Part shown: positions 1 through 11,096 of the stretch, piece by piece
How positions within the stretch are numbered: position 1 is the first letter of the stretch
How the letters are laid out: each line of letters begins with the position of its first letter
Notes under the pieces: generated by a model
The model's database searches: none
What the model was told of the DNA's origin: nothing
Seen by the model: only the letters and a program-made list of their open reading frames with translations
NCBI GenBank assembly: GCA_037447655.1
Contig: JBBHKE010002333.1
Span: 69,001-133,000, forward strand
Origin: Zygnema cylindricum
Lineage: Eukaryota; Streptophyta; Zygnematophyceae; Zygnematales; Zygnemataceae
Direction: 5' to 3'
Length of the DNA stretch: 64,000 nt
Made by a program: the position numbers and the translations under genes

Positions 1-888
1 CTACGCCATCTCACTCAAGGACTTGCTTGTCCTCATTTGCAGGTAGAAAGGGCATCCGATCTTTGGATGGCACTCATAGAGATGTACCGAAGTGGTACGA
101 TTCAGCAACAACAGTTGGCTGATCAGAAAGTAAAGGAGTATGTATACAATGGGGGAAATATGTTGGATTTTTGCAATGAGCTTGCTACACTCTTCATGGA
201 GCTAGAGAGTGCGGGAAAAGATTTTAGTGAAAAAGAAAAGGTTAACTGTTTACTGATGAAGTTACCTGATGAGTTCTTGAACATAGTTTACCGTGTGTAG
301 GACTTGCCTGACTCAAGGTGGATATGGAACTCAGTGGTAGGGATGATTCTCGTTCAAGAGAATACAATTGAGATCCGAAGGGGAGGAAAGATTGGCCAAG
401 CCTTGGCAAGAGCGACCGATTGGAGGAACAGGGATTCCCGAAAACCGGTCGGACTCTATAGAGGTAGGGAGCAAAAAAACAGGCCGACGAGTTCGAACCA
501 AGGGCTCCCAAAGGTTTATGTCATTTTTGTAAGAAACCGGGGCACTATATGGCAGAGTGCACTAAGCTAACCGAGCTTCGGTTAAAGGAGGGGCAGACCG
601 GTGGTACCCTGAGAGGAAAGAAAAAGGCCCTTGTCACACAGGTACTTGAGGCGGAATCCGAGGACGAGGACGATGAGCTCCTTTTGGATGAGGAGTTGGA
701 GGCGAAAAATGAGGTCGAAATTCCACGAAGGCAGAAATGTGCTTACGGTGGATTGAAAGGTGAAGCAGGCTGGATTGTAGATTGAGGTGCCTCCATGCAC
801 ATGTGTAAGGATAGACACATGTTCACTAAGATAAGAAAGATTCCCACCGTAGAGATAGAGTACGGGGATGGGAAGATAGTCACCACTA
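1..888 (+). pseudogene. copia gag with zinc knuckle and start of protease (element A)
   Basis: Gag is the RNA-binding capsid protein of the particle; this piece lacks its N-terminus. The visible part has the UBN2/copia gag pattern (ASDLW at about 55, then an EL-rich helical stretch). A TAG at 298-300 replaces the CAG seen in D, and a frameshift follows near 478. The CCHC knuckle is intact at 519-560 (CHFCKKPGHYMAEC). An acidic linker rich in E and D follows. The protease active-site Asp is at 780-782, but the next codon is TGA where D has Ser, so the DSGAS motif is cut. The MITE interrupts the protease after 888. Confidence 0.9.
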
Positions 889-1375
889 CACCGTGAATCG
901 CTATTAGCGTACATGACGCTAATTGGGGTACCCCTTTTTTTGGGGCAAATTCTCAAATAGAATAAAGTACGCTAAATGTTTTTGCTCGTTATTTGAGGTA
1001 CCCCGCTCAATGCGGTTCATAACTGTAATTTAGTGTACTTTTAAATAGTATTGTGTACGGACTGCCAGATCTGTACTATTCCGTACCTTTTAAATTTGAA
1101 AGTACAGAAAATACAATAATATATAATTGCGTAAATATTTTCCGGCATACGCAGATGTCAAAAAAACGCGACGGCGCACGATTTGAACAATGTCGTACAT
1201 CTACATGTTTTAGCGTGGACATATTATGTGCCGAAATTTTTTACGAAGCAGTTTACAAATTAGAGTACATGATAAATTAGTATCATGGTGTACCCGAAAA
1301 AACACAATTTACCGTAAAGTACGCTAATTGTTTCATTACGCTATATTTTTTATACGCTAATAGCGATTCACGGTG
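889..1375. mobile_element. 487-bp MITE with TA target duplication inside element A
   Basis: The matching stretch of element D (about 38690) is uninterrupted, so the insertion is defined by comparison. Flanking dinucleotides are TA at 887-888 and TA at 1376-1377. The ends are perfect inverted repeats of about 24 bp starting CACCGTGAATCGCTATTAGC. Inside, short motifs such as TACGCTAA recur near both ends. No transposase is encoded; the small open frames inside have no recognisable domain. TA duplication and short size fit a non-autonomous Tc1/mariner (Stowaway-like) element, though the terminal sequence is not one I recognise. Confidence 0.9.
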
Positions 1376-1377
1376 TA

Positions 1378-2427
1378 CTCTTGTAGGATCGGTAGATCTG
1401 AAAGTGTTAGTAGAAGGAAAGACATCCATATTAACATTCTCTGATGTATTGTTTATTCCGGAGCTGAACAAAAATCTTATCTCTACATCAGTATTAGATG
1501 ATAAGGGTTTTTTTACTAGCACTAGTGAAGGAGGCTTTACTGCTAGTTATGAGGATGATGTCTATTTCATTGCTGAGAAAGGTAGCTATGGGATGTTTAG
1601 GCTGATCTTAAGTAATGAAAAGAAGAAACTTTATTATGCTGGTGTTCATGATATTATGATGTGGCATAAGAGGCTTGGCATGTGAATCTAGAAAAGTTAA
1701 GAGAGATGAAAAAGATGGGAGTGGTGGAAGGGATTCAGTTTAGTGAAAGTGATGATATAAGTGATTGTAGTGGATGTGCTCAAAGTAAAGCACACAAATT
1801 ACCCTTTCCTAAGTCAGCCACCTATAAGGGAGAAAAAATTCTAGATCTAGTACACACAGATATTTGGGGACCGGCTAAAGTGCCCTCACCGGGGGGGAAG
1901 AGATTTATGATGACTATAACTGATGATTGGTCCCGGTATTCCCGGGTATATTTTTTGAAAAACAAGTCCGAAGCTGAGGATTGTTTAGACAATATAAAGC
2001 ATGGAGCGAAAAACTCCATGAAACTCCAATCAAGAGAGTAAGGAGTGACAATAGTGGAGAGTATACTTCTAACCAGTTTGAGGATTTTCAGAGGGAAAAT
2101 GGGGTTCAACACCAAAAGAGAGTTCCAGAAAATCCGGAACAGAATGGGGTAGCTGAAAGGTTAAATAGAACACTAAGTGATAGTGCTAGAAGTATATTGT
2201 CAGATAAAAAGATAGGAAAAAGGTTTTGGGCAGAAGCAATGAACTGTGCTAATTACCTCAAGAATAGAGTTCTTACTTCAGCTATAAAAGATCAAACACC
2301 TTATGAGAGATGGACAGGCCGGAAACCAGACATATCTCACTTAAAGGTTTTCGGTAGTCAAGTGTTCAGTCTAGATACTGATCGGTCCAATTGGAAGCTA
2401 GATCCTAAAGGAAGCTAGATCCTAAAG
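1378..2427 (+). pseudogene. copia protease end, GAG-pre-integrase and integrase (element A)
   Basis: Integrase inserts the cDNA into the host genome. The zinc-binding segment begins with WHKRLG near 1662, where the H of the usual LGH motif is disturbed by a frameshift at about 1680, and goes on to CSGCAQ near 1770. The catalytic residues are visible: first Asp in HTDIWGP (about 1855), second in RSDN (about 2041) and Glu in VAERLNRT (about 2149). A frameshift near 1980 splits the core. A 17-bp tandem duplication at 2394-2427 shifts the frame again at the integrase C-terminus. The C-terminal GRKPDISHLKVFG block typical of copia integrase is at about 2320. Confidence 0.9.
2394..2427 (+). repeat. 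17-bp tandem duplication
   Basis: The unit GAAGCTAGATCCTAAAG occurs twice without a gap (2394-2410 and 2411-2427). D and F carry it once. It breaks the element A reading frame and is most likely a replication slip. Confidence 0.9.
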
Positions 2428-4485
2428 GAAAACCGCGATACTTATTAGGATATGATGAAGATGTTAAAGGATATAGAGTTTATGATCTAAAAAGGGAAGA
2501 TATAATCTTAGTAAAGCATCTAGTAGTTATGGATGATGGAAAGTCTGTGGATCCCTTCAAATATACGAAGTCAGTAAAAATCAGATTTGAGTCAGAAAAT
2601 TCCGATGACTTTGAGCTTCCTAACTATCCAGGTTTTAGAGAAGATGACATTCTTGCAGGAACAAATCAGACCGAAAAGGACTCGGTTGTGGAAACTCCAG
2701 TGACAACTCTACTCGAAGCGGAAGACGTGGTGGAAATTGATTCAAAATAAAGGGATAGGGGAGAAGCCGAGTTTGTTCGAAAGAATCCACGAGAACCATC
2801 TATTCCGGCCTCAGATTTTGAAGAGGGGAGGAGAAGTAGCAAAAGAATGCAAGAAAAACAGGTTAATAAGAAGGTAACTAAACTATCTCATCAAGATGAA
2901 CCTTAAACTTATGGAGAGGCGATGACTTGTCTAGAAAGAAACCGGTGGAAGACAGCCATCAATGAGGAGATGGCTTCAATCATGGCAGCCGATACTTGGG
3001 AGCTGGTGGACTGTCCACCTAACCGAAAACCAATCGGTTGTAAGTGGGTTTTCAAACTAACACTGAACCCAGATAACACAATCGAGCGCTACATGGCCAG
3101 ATTAGTGGCAAAGGGATTTACACAAAAGGAAGGAATTGACTACGAGGAAAACCTTTGCCCCGGTGGTCAGATTTCCCTCCGTCCACATACTTTTCAGTTT
3201 AGCAGCGGCGGAAGACATGGAAGTGCATCAGATGGACATCAAGACAACCTTTTTGCATGGAGAATTGGAAGAGGAGATCTTCATGCGACAACCCGAAGGT
3301 TTTGTGGAGGAAGGAGAGGGGAGTAAGGTATGCCGGCTGATTAAATCTCTTTATGGTTTGAAACAGGCACCTCGACAATGGAATAAGAAGCTTGATGAGT
3401 TTCTTACCGGTCTGGGATATATTCGGATCAGCTCAGATCACTTAATCTATGTTTTCGAAGATGAAGAAGGATTTATATTTATTGCAATTTATGTTGATGA
3501 TTTGCTTGTTTTAAGTAAATCAATGGAAAAAATTAACAAACTGAAAACTGATCTTAAGGGAAGATTTGAAATGAAGGATAGGGGAGAAGCAAGATATATT
3601 TTGGAAATTCAAGTAGAGAGAGACCGAAAAAGGAAAATTATAAAACTGACTCAAAAGAAAGCAATAGGGAACATGTTTGACAAATTTCAAATGGATAAAG
3701 CTAATAGTTGTACAACTCTAATGGAGTTGAAGAAGGGAAGTGAGGGGAGTGAGGAAGAAGGAGTCATAGTCTTAGACGAGGAATTATCTCCTGATGAACA
3801 GAAGTTCATGCAGACTATTCCTTACAGGCAAGTAGTGGGAAGTCTAATCTATTTTATGAATTGTACCCGGCCGGATTTAGCTGCAGCTGTAGGAGTGCTG
3901 AGTAGAAGTCTAAATGCTCCCACTAAGAAGGATTGGGAGGAAGCTAAGAGAGTCCTTAGATATTTGGTAGGAACTAGGGATATATGGTTGCATTTGGGTG
4001 GGAAGAATACTGACATCACTACTTGGAGTGATGCTAGTTATGGTGATGCTCCGATGAGGAGATGCACTTCTGGATATGTATTATATGTGGGTGATGGGGC
4101 ATGCTGTTGGAGTAGCAAACATCAAAAGGTTACTGCTCAGTCCACCATGGAGGCTGAGTATATGGCCTCTTGCTCTGCTGTAAAAGAATTGATGTGGGTC
4201 AAGTCTTTGCTTGGTGAGCTTGGTCACCTTAAGAGTGGTGTGCAGAAAATATTTTGTGATAATCAGGCAGCAATCGCTATTTCTGCTAATCCTAAACATC
4301 ATTTTAAAGCCAAACACATGGACATCAGACTCAGCTTTGTTAGAGAGAAAGTAGAAAAAAAAATAATCAGTTTAGAGTATAGACCAGATGGTGAGATGGT
4401 AGCAGATATGATGACCAAACCAGTGCCTTCCCGTAAGCTAATTTTTTGCAGGGAGAAGTGTGGTCTGAAATTAAAGATTGACTAG
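2428..4485 (+). pseudogene. copia reverse transcriptase and RNase H (element A)
   Basis: The acidic linker (2529-2750) ends in a stop (TAA, about 2748) and is followed by the RT N-terminus ([10 protein letters not shown], about 3030). A one-base frameshift near 3150 separates it from an open frame of about 440 codons reaching the natural stop TAG at 4483-4485. That frame carries [10 protein letters not shown] (about 3350), the polymerase active site YVDD (about 3490), TRPD (about 3870), and the RNase H landmarks WSDASYGD (about 4024), MEAEYMA (about 4148) and CDNQAA (about 4256). The RT/RH half is the best preserved part of A. Confidence 0.93.
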
Positions 4486-4486
4486 A

Positions 4487-4498
4487 AAATAAGGGGAG
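4487..4498 (+). other. polypurine tract of element A
   Basis: The purine run AAAATAAGGGGAG lies between the pol stop and the LTR start TGTAG. It primes plus-strand DNA synthesis. The same AAGGGGAG core sits at the same place in C, G, B and H. Confidence 0.85.
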
Positions 4499-5547
4499 TG
4501 TAGAAACTAATGGTTTTAAAGTATTTTCTAGGTCTGAAAAGAAATAAAGAAGCCAAGGCAGTCTACCTCTAACTTCTCTCTCCAACTCTCAAACTTGTCG
4601 CAGTCACTGAGAAATTGGAGAGGATGCTAGAGCCATGGCTACCTAGGCTATCCTGAGGTTTACGGGAAATTTATATTAGTTAGGGTTTATGTATTTAAAA
4701 GGTATGTGCCGGCAGCAGGAATTGATCCTTGTACCTATCGGCCGGCAGACATGATATAGCCGGTAGCCTTAGCCGTTAAGCCTAGCGGTAGTGTTACGTA
4801 GCATATAGTTTGATATTTATTTAAATGATTATACGTGCGATAAATCATTTAACTGAAATGGATTACGGGATACATAGATGCAGTAATATATAATGTACGA
4901 ATTACGGTACGGACAAAAATCAATACCGCGCATTTGTTTCTTAATTGAAACAAATACCGCGCATGTATTTGTTACGGCTACGATTAAATCCGAATTTAAT
5001 CGGACGGCCGGGATTAGCGCCGAGATCGCGGAGGAAGATTTTGGCGGTTTGTGGCCATCGCCACATCAGATGACGTGTGGCGAAATTCCGTTGGATTGTG
5101 GAATCTCCGGAGATTATGGCACCGAATCCGGATTTGACATGTGTCGACATTTTGGCCATGTCGTACAATGTCCGTACCTAAAGTACACCGGCAGTTGTAC
5201 TTTTGCGTACGGAACTCAATTCTGATTGGTTCCGTACATCAGTAGATAGAGTCTGTGAGAGAGATAGGACTTAGAAAAATTAGAAGATAGGACCCCCTCT
5301 CCCAGAGAGCTTCTGTACAAAAGGTCAACTTTGACCCTCCATAACTTACTGCTCAGGGGAGCAAATTCAAAGATTCTTTTTGCTACCGACTCAGGAGAGT
5401 CTTGCCTTCACAGGGGTGCAGGTGGTCAGGGTTTTTTTTTTGCCAGGGTGGCAGTTATTTTTGCTGAAACACAAAGGGGTCAGGATTATCCTAGAGGCTT
5501 CTTGGAAGCTGTCTACTCTGAGGACTTATGGAGGTCTCAGAGTTTCA
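4499..5547 (+). repeat. 3' LTR of element A (type TGTAGAA...TTTCA)
   Basis: The 1049-bp LTR aligns over its length with the solo LTR at 17597-18644 and the D 5' LTR at 36388-37445, which fixes both ends. It contains an antisense tRNA-like module (4706-4795), an inverted repeat ATTTGTTTC/GAAACAAAT near 4929-4957, a diverged G-box near 5074, W-box-like TTGACC near 5330 and a hairpin at its 3' end (5515-5543). A 110-codon open frame inside (4893-5225) looks fortuitous. Confidence 0.92.
4706..4795 (-). other. antisense tRNA-like module in LTR A
   Basis: Read on the minus strand it shows a box-B-like GGATCAATTCC (plus positions 4718-4728), a possible anticodon-type arm CCGGC...GCCGG with a loop of about 12, and an A-box-like stretch near 4769-4786. 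It is degenerate; the stronger copies in F, G and C make the assignment plausible. Confidence 0.5.
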
Positions 5548-6178
5548 AAATTCGACAAGACCACGAAATTCGTGAAGTTGGTTCTACGCTGCCAAATCCT
5601 CTAATCAGACGGTTGACAGCGGCCGCGAACAAATACAGACGAGGCGTGTTTAGATCACTATCACTTTACGTTGTTTGAACTTCGGTGTAATTATTTGGTA
5701 GAACAAAATTTTGTCTGTAGTGAATTAGTTGTTTAGTGTTGAGAATGTGGTTTATGACATACCTTTAATACACAGGTATACTCACTGTATTTGTTGTGTT
5801 CGAATGTTAGATTTAAGGGTGGAATGCCTCCATTCAGCTTAGTGTAGTTTCGGTGTATAGAAGTAAGACTTAGTGAATTTGATTCATTAGGAACAAATGA
5901 TATGAAAACTGTACACTCAGTTTTATGTAATTTAATTTCTGCATATCTCACAGATATGTGAGCGGAATTCATTGAAATTTTGTGTGTGTGTTCCTTTGTA
6001 TGTTATCTACACTGTGGTAAATTTAATGACCATTGGGGCGTTTTTCTAAAAGTTATATTCTGTCAAAGATGATGTTTAGCCATCGCTATTTGTGGAAGCT
6101 TCCTCTCTTGATTTGTTCTACGATGACTACTGCTGCACCTTCTTCATCCGCAGTGCCAGCAGTTGTCTCAGAACAACA
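5548..6178 (+). repeat. 5' LTR of element B, 3' portion only
   Basis: These 631 bp match 10466-11096 of the 3' LTR without length change. The missing first part should lie left of element A, outside the window. The gag start codon (6123) is inside this LTR. Confidence 0.92.
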
Positions 6179-6980
6179 GGTCACGGGCCCGCCTTCACGA
6201 ATTCCGATCTTTGATGGACGTGAATATTTGTATTGGGCAGATTTGGTTAAGTCTTACTTCAAGCAAGTGAAACTTATTGATGTGTTAAATGGATCACTGG
6301 CAGAATCTGATGCCATCTTTGATCAAAAAAATGACCAGGCTTTGCATTTAGCAAAGCTTATGATATCCAAAGAATTACATATGACATATATTAATGTTAC
6401 AAAGGCATCAAATTTGTGGGATGCATTGAAATCTTCTTATGTTAAAGCTAGTGACCAGCATGAGATTATAACTGCTGGTCAGATCTATGAGTATAAGTAC
6501 ACAGGTGGTAGCATGGTGGAATACACTTATCGATTTCGAATTTTACTGTCAAAAAATGCATGTTCTAGGGGGACTTTCTCCCCTTATCATCAGGCCATGA
6601 TTCTCCTAAAAGGGCTTCCTACTGAATATAAAAGAGCCTCAGATGAAATGAAAAAATTGTCTAAACCTCTTTGGATTTTGCAAACAACTATAAATTTTTT
6701 CTTGGCAAAAGAGGCAACTTAGACAGTTTTAGGATTTGGAAAACCAGCTATAACATTTACGGCTCAGTATCAGAGGGAAAATAGATATCAAGGGAATCAG
6801 TTTAATCCTCAGTTAGAGAAATGTGTTTATTGCTATACTGATGGTCACTCCTTCAGAGCTTGTCCTTTGTATATAAAAGCTATTGAAACAAGTACCTTTC
6901 GAAAAGGATGGAGACACCGCAGACCTCTCATTTCTCAAAAACCTCCGAATAAAACTGTTGCATTTTCAGCGGAGCATATG
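6123..6980 (+). pseudogene. copia gag (element B), starts inside the LTR
   Basis: The start chosen is the ATG at 6123 because both LTR copies of this family keep it (11041 in the 3' LTR) and the frame runs through the LTR end and primer site into gag (EQQVTGPPSRIPIFDG). The UBN2-type capsid region spans about 6190-6720. A TAG at 6720-6722 interrupts it. The same frame then gives an intact CCHC knuckle at 6822-6863 (CVYCYTDGHSFRAC). The open frame from 6033 includes extra upstream residues that are LTR sequence and unlikely to be translated. Confidence 0.88.
6179..6193 (+). other. primer binding site of element B (degenerate half-tRNA-iMet type)
   Basis: GGTCACGGGCCCGCC starts right after LTR end CA. 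It differs by three transitions from GGTTATGGGCCCACC, the sequence complementary to the plant initiator tRNA anticodon arm found intact in F. Confidence 0.7.
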
Positions 6981-8370
6981 GAATTGAAGAAGAAAAACAC
7001 CGAGGAAACGACACCTGATGTGATCAGTTTTCCAAAAACTGATGACAAAGAGTTCTTTGCTCTTTCCAAACTCGACATGATGGAAGGAGAAAAGGACCTC
7101 AAATGGATAATGGATTCCGGCAGCTCTTCACACATGTGCTGGAACAAGTCTTGGTTTAAAGAGATGTCTTCTATTCCTTTACGTCAGATCTTTTATGCTT
7201 GTGGCTATGCCGTTGAATCAAATGCCAAAGGAAACATAGATCTGGATTGTGTGATAGATGGAAAGGTTGTTAAGAGAACTTTGTATGATGTCTTGTATGT
7301 TCCAAAGTTCAAGAAAAATCTGTTTTCTACGTCTGTAGCTGAAAGCAAAGGCTTTGATGTTCTCCAAAAAAATGACAAGAAAATAGTGAGCAAGAATGGA
7401 AGAGTAGCTCTAGTAGGAACTAGAGGCCAAAACATTTTGTACCGCATGGACCTGGCTAATTAAATTGATTTTGCGTACTCGAGTGTCCTATGTGATAATG
7501 TTTTGTGGCATAAAAGGCTTGGTCATGTGCATCATGAGAGACTTACTAAGATGATAAAGCATGAAATTATAGAGGGAGTCAAGCTTGGTCAACAAGAGTC
7601 TCATGTGTGTGATGGTTGCGCTCTCAAAAAGCTTCACAAGCTTCTGATCACCGAGCCACAGATGTTCTTGGTATTATTCACTATGAAGTTTTCGGCCCTT
7701 TTATAGTTCCCTCTCTGGGTGGCAGCCGCTTATTTGTCACCTTTACAGACGATTACTCCGATATAGTTGCATATACTTCATGAAGGAGAAGAGAGAAGTC
7801 TTCACTCACTTTAAGCACTACAAAATCTGGGCAGAGAAACTTCACGGCAAATCTATTCTTGCTTTGCTGACGGATAATGGTTGAGAGTATGTATCTCATG
7901 CTTTTGCTGATTTTTTGAAAGAAAATGGCATCTCTCGTGAATTTACTGCCCGTACACATTGGAACAAAATGGTGTTGCCAAAAGACTTAATTGGACTTTG
8001 ACTGAATGTGCTCGATTTATGATGGCCGATAAAGGTGTGGATCCAAAATTTTGGGGGGAAGAATTTCATTTTGCTTCGAACATCAGAAATAGAGTGGAAA
8101 CTAAAGCTGTTAGGGGTAAGACACTTTTTTGAAGTGTGGACAAGCAGAAAGCCAAATGTCTGTCATTTTAGTGTTTTTGGTAGCAAATGCTATATCTTGG
8201 ATAATCTTCCTAATTGGAAGCTTAGTCCAAAATCTGTACCTGGTGTCTTTTTAGGCTATAATGATGAATCTCCAGGTTATAGACTGTATAATCCTCAGAG
8301 AGGATGCCTTCAAACAGCCAGGATTATTCAGATTAAAGAAGAAAGTCAATCTGTTGACTTTTTTAGCATG
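6981..8370 (+). pseudogene. copia protease and integrase (element B)
   Basis: The protease motif WIMDSGSSSHMC is present near 7105, with the catalytic Asp and the DSG triplet intact. The GAG-pre-integrase region follows to a TAA at 7461-7463. In the same frame come the integrase zinc finger WHKRLGHVHH (about 7505) and CDGCALKK (about 7610). Frameshifts between about 7650 and 8035 disrupt the core, and the second catalytic region reads LLTDNG followed by TGA near 7880. The C-terminal VCHFSVFGSKCY block is at about 8157. It cannot give active integrase. Confidence 0.87.
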
Positions 8371-10230
8371 GAGGCAGCTGAAAAGAATGAGAAAATACAA
8401 GAGTATATCATTCTTGAGCAGGTACCTTTTACTCCATCCTCTTCTATTTCTTCTACCTCTCTCCCAAATGCCTCTGGGCCATCTAATACTCTTTCTGGAG
8501 CTACTCCTTCTGTCGATGCTCCTCCCAATACACGCCTTGTGCAGCAAGGTAGGGAACCAACAGTTCTCGCGTCAGATTTTCCGGGGGGAAGAAGGCAAAG
8601 CAGCCGCCTTCGAGGCGACCGAGTTGAGAGTGCTTTTTCTGCAAGCACAAGGGAGCGGCTTACTATTCATGAAGCTTTTTTCGTTCCTGAAAAAGATCAT
8701 TGGATCTCGGCTGCAAATGAAGAGATAAAGTTAATTATGGAAGCCCAAACTTGGGAACTTGTGGAGCTCCCAACGAACTGGAAAGCTATCGGTTGTAAGT
8801 GGGTCTTCAAATTAAAATTGAATCCTGATAATACAATTGAGAGGTATAAAACTAGACTGGTTGCTAAGGGATTTAGCTAAAAAGAGGGAATTGACTATGA
8901 TGAGACCTTCTCTCCTGTGGTTCGCTTTCCTACTGTTAGAGTTTTGCTATCTCTTACTGCAATAAAGGATATGGAATTGCATCAGATGGATGTTAAGACG
9001 ACTTTATTGCATGGTGATTTGGAGGAAGTAATTTATATGAAGCAACCAGAGATTTATGTAGAAAAAGGGAAAGAAAATATGGTCTGTAAACTGTTGAAGT
9101 CCCTGTATGGTCTGAAACAGGCTCGGAAACAATAGAACCTGAAATTAGATGAGTTTTTAACCAATCTTGGCTTTACCAAGATCAGTTCAGATCACTCAGT
9201 CTAAGTAATGCAAGGTGATGATAGAGTGATTTATGTGGCAGTATATGAAGATGATTTGCTACTGATTAGCAAATCCATCAATGAGATTAATAAAATAATA
9301 TCAGTTCTGAATTCTCGGTTTGAAATGAAAGACTAGGGTGAGGCTAAGTATATTCTAGGAATTAAAGTAGAAAGAGACAGGAATCAGAAAATTATTTATT
9401 TAACTATAAAGGAAGCAATCAAGAACATGTTAGAAAAGTTTGGCATGTCAGAAGCAAAGGGGAGTGCCACTCCTATGGAATTGAGGCAAAATTTGGAGGG
9501 CACGGAAACGGATGGTGGTGTTTTGGTTGATGAATTCTTAGATTCATGGGAGGCAGATTCTATGTCCTCCATTCCTTACAGGCAGATTGTCGGAAGCCTC
9601 ATTTATTTCATGAACCGTACTCGTCCTGACATCGCAGCAGCGGTTGGAACCTTGAGTCAAAGCCTGCAAAATCCAAAGAAGTCGGACTATGAGGCAGCAA
9701 AGAGAGTTCTTCGTTATCTCGCAGGAACTCAAAATCTTAAACTCTCTCTCAGTGGAGGGGAAGTCAAAATTCATACATGGAGTGATGCGAGCTACGGGGA
9801 TATGCCCAGCCGATGCTCCACCATCGGATACATTTTGAAAATCGGAAGTGGAACTTGTTGCTGGAGCAGCAAATTTCAGTAGGTAACAGCTCAGTCTACC
9901 ATAGAGGTTGAGTACATGGCTGCCACCTTGGCAGTTAAGGAGTTACTTTGGGTAAAGTCTCTTCTCCTAGAGCTTCTTTTTATGCAATCTGGACCATAGA
10001 TTGTGTGGTGTGACAATCAGGCAGCAATCGCTATTGCATCTAGTCCCAATCATCACTTTAAGAGTAAGCACATAGATATTCAGCTACATTTTGTAATAGA
10101 AAAGGTCATCGAAAAAGTCATGAAGTTGAGTTATTTAGCGGGTGAGCAAATGGTGGTTGATATGATGACGAAACCCTTACCTGCTCCCAAATTGAAGTTT
10201 TGTATAGAGGCATGTGGACTGAGTGACTAG
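8371..10230 (+). pseudogene. copia reverse transcriptase and RNase H (element B)
   Basis: One frame runs from the Ser/Pro-rich linker (about 8410-8560) to the natural TAG at 10228-10230. It is interrupted only by stop codons, at about 8878, 9133, 9202, 9334, 9881 and 9997. RT blocks are clear: [14 protein letters not shown] (about 8790), HQMDVKT (about 8980), YGLKQA (about 9100). The polymerase motif reads YEDD instead of YVDD (about 9243). RNase H keeps WSDASYGD (about 9778) and CDNQAAIAIA (about 10010). The stops and the YEDD change rule out activity. Confidence 0.9.
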
Positions 10231-10245
10231 CAGAGTCTAAACCTT

Positions 10246-10253
10246 TAGGGGAG
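10246..10253 (+). other. polypurine tract of element B
   Basis: TAGGGGAG precedes the LTR start TGTTG at 10254, the same arrangement as in A, C, G and H. Confidence 0.82.
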
Positions 10254-11096
10254 TGTTGTTTTTAGAAAGCTTTAGTCCTCTCTATGCCTCAGCTGTGAGG
10301 GAGAGAGAGCTGTTTAGGACTTCAGTTATTTTTGGTTGAGTTTGGTTCAGTACTTACCAAAATTAGTGTGATAGTGAAGTTGGGAGTTCACGGTTCATTC
10401 ACACCTGGACACGCGTCTTCACTTGAGAGAATTGCGTGAGTATGTCCTCCGTGGACGTACAAAAATTCGGCAGAACCACGGGAATTCGTGAAGTTAGTTC
10501 TACAGTGCCAAATCGTCTAATCGGACGGTTGACAGCGGCCGCTAACAAATACTAACGAGGCGTGACTAGATCACTATCACTTTATGTTGTCAGAACTTCG
10601 GTGTAAATATTTGGTAGAACAAAATTTTGTTTGTAGTCAATAAGTTGTTTAGTGTTGAGAATGTGGTTTATTACATACCTTCAGTACACAAGTATACTCA
10701 TAGTATTTGTTATGTTTCAATGTTAGATGTACGGCTAGAATGCCTCCATACAGCTTAGTGTAGTTTCGGTGTATAGAAGTAAGACTTAGTGAATTTGATT
10801 CATTAGGAACAAATGATATGTAAACTATAAACTCAGCTATATGTAATTTAATTTCTACATATCTCACAGATCTGTGAGCGGAATTCATTGAAATTTTGTG
10901 TGTGTGTGTTCCTTTGTATGTTATCTCAACTGTGGTAAATTTGAGGACCAATGGGACGTTTTTTTGAAAGTTATAGTCTGTCAAAGTTCTTGTTTAGCCA
11001 TCTATATTTGTGGAAGCTTCCTCTTTTGATTTGTTATACGATGACTACTGCTGCATCTTCTTCATCTTCAGTGCCTATTGTTGTCTCAGAACAACA
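10254..11096 (+). repeat. 3' LTR of element B
   Basis: The 843-bp LTR starts TGTTGTTTTTAG and ends GAACAACA. The next base is satellite. The last 56 bp contain the family's gag start codon (11041). A reversed, shortened copy of this LTR is at 32350-33063. Confidence 0.93.

Larger units (their letters stand above)
1..5547 (+). mobile_element. Ty1/copia element A, 5' end outside the window
   Basis: The window opens inside gag of this element and runs through protease, integrase, reverse transcriptase and RNase H to a polypurine tract and a 1049-bp 3' LTR. The domain order PR-IN-RT-RH is the copia order. Right after its LTR end (TTTCA, 5547) the sequence continues as the middle of the 5' LTR of element B, matching the B 3' LTR from about 10466 on. 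A is therefore most simply an insertion into that LTR. The coding region is broken by stops, frameshifts, a 17-bp duplication and a MITE, so A is dead. It is closely related to F, D and I. Confidence 0.93.
5548..11096 (+). mobile_element. Ty1/copia element B (group 2, TGTTG...CAACA LTRs)
   Basis: This element runs from a 5' LTR, cut by the insertion of A, through gag, PR, IN, RT and RH to a complete 843-bp 3' LTR that ends directly in the satellite at 11097. It thus appears to have inserted into the satellite array. The LTR ends form the inverted repeat TGTTG/CAACA. Most damage is in-frame stop codons rather than indels: from 8035 to 10230 one frame is kept with only point stops. The closest relative in the window is H. 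Confidence 0.93.

Noticed and set aside
1053-1280. A 75-codon frame inside the MITE as a transposase remnant
   Set aside because: No DDE/D motif or helix-turn-helix pattern is visible and the element is too short; nothing beyond chance is seen.
889-1375. The satellite as a product of MITE ends (both contain TTAGCG and GCTAA words)
   Set aside because: The shared words are only six to eight bases long in A/T-rich sequence and the surrounding bases do not align.
4893-5225. A 110-codon open frame in LTR A, repeated with the same length in the solo LTR (17991-18323)
   Set aside because: About ten of 110 residues differ between the two copies with no sign of synonymous bias, the third copy (D 5' LTR) is broken, and no domain is recognisable. 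It is LTR sequence open by chance.
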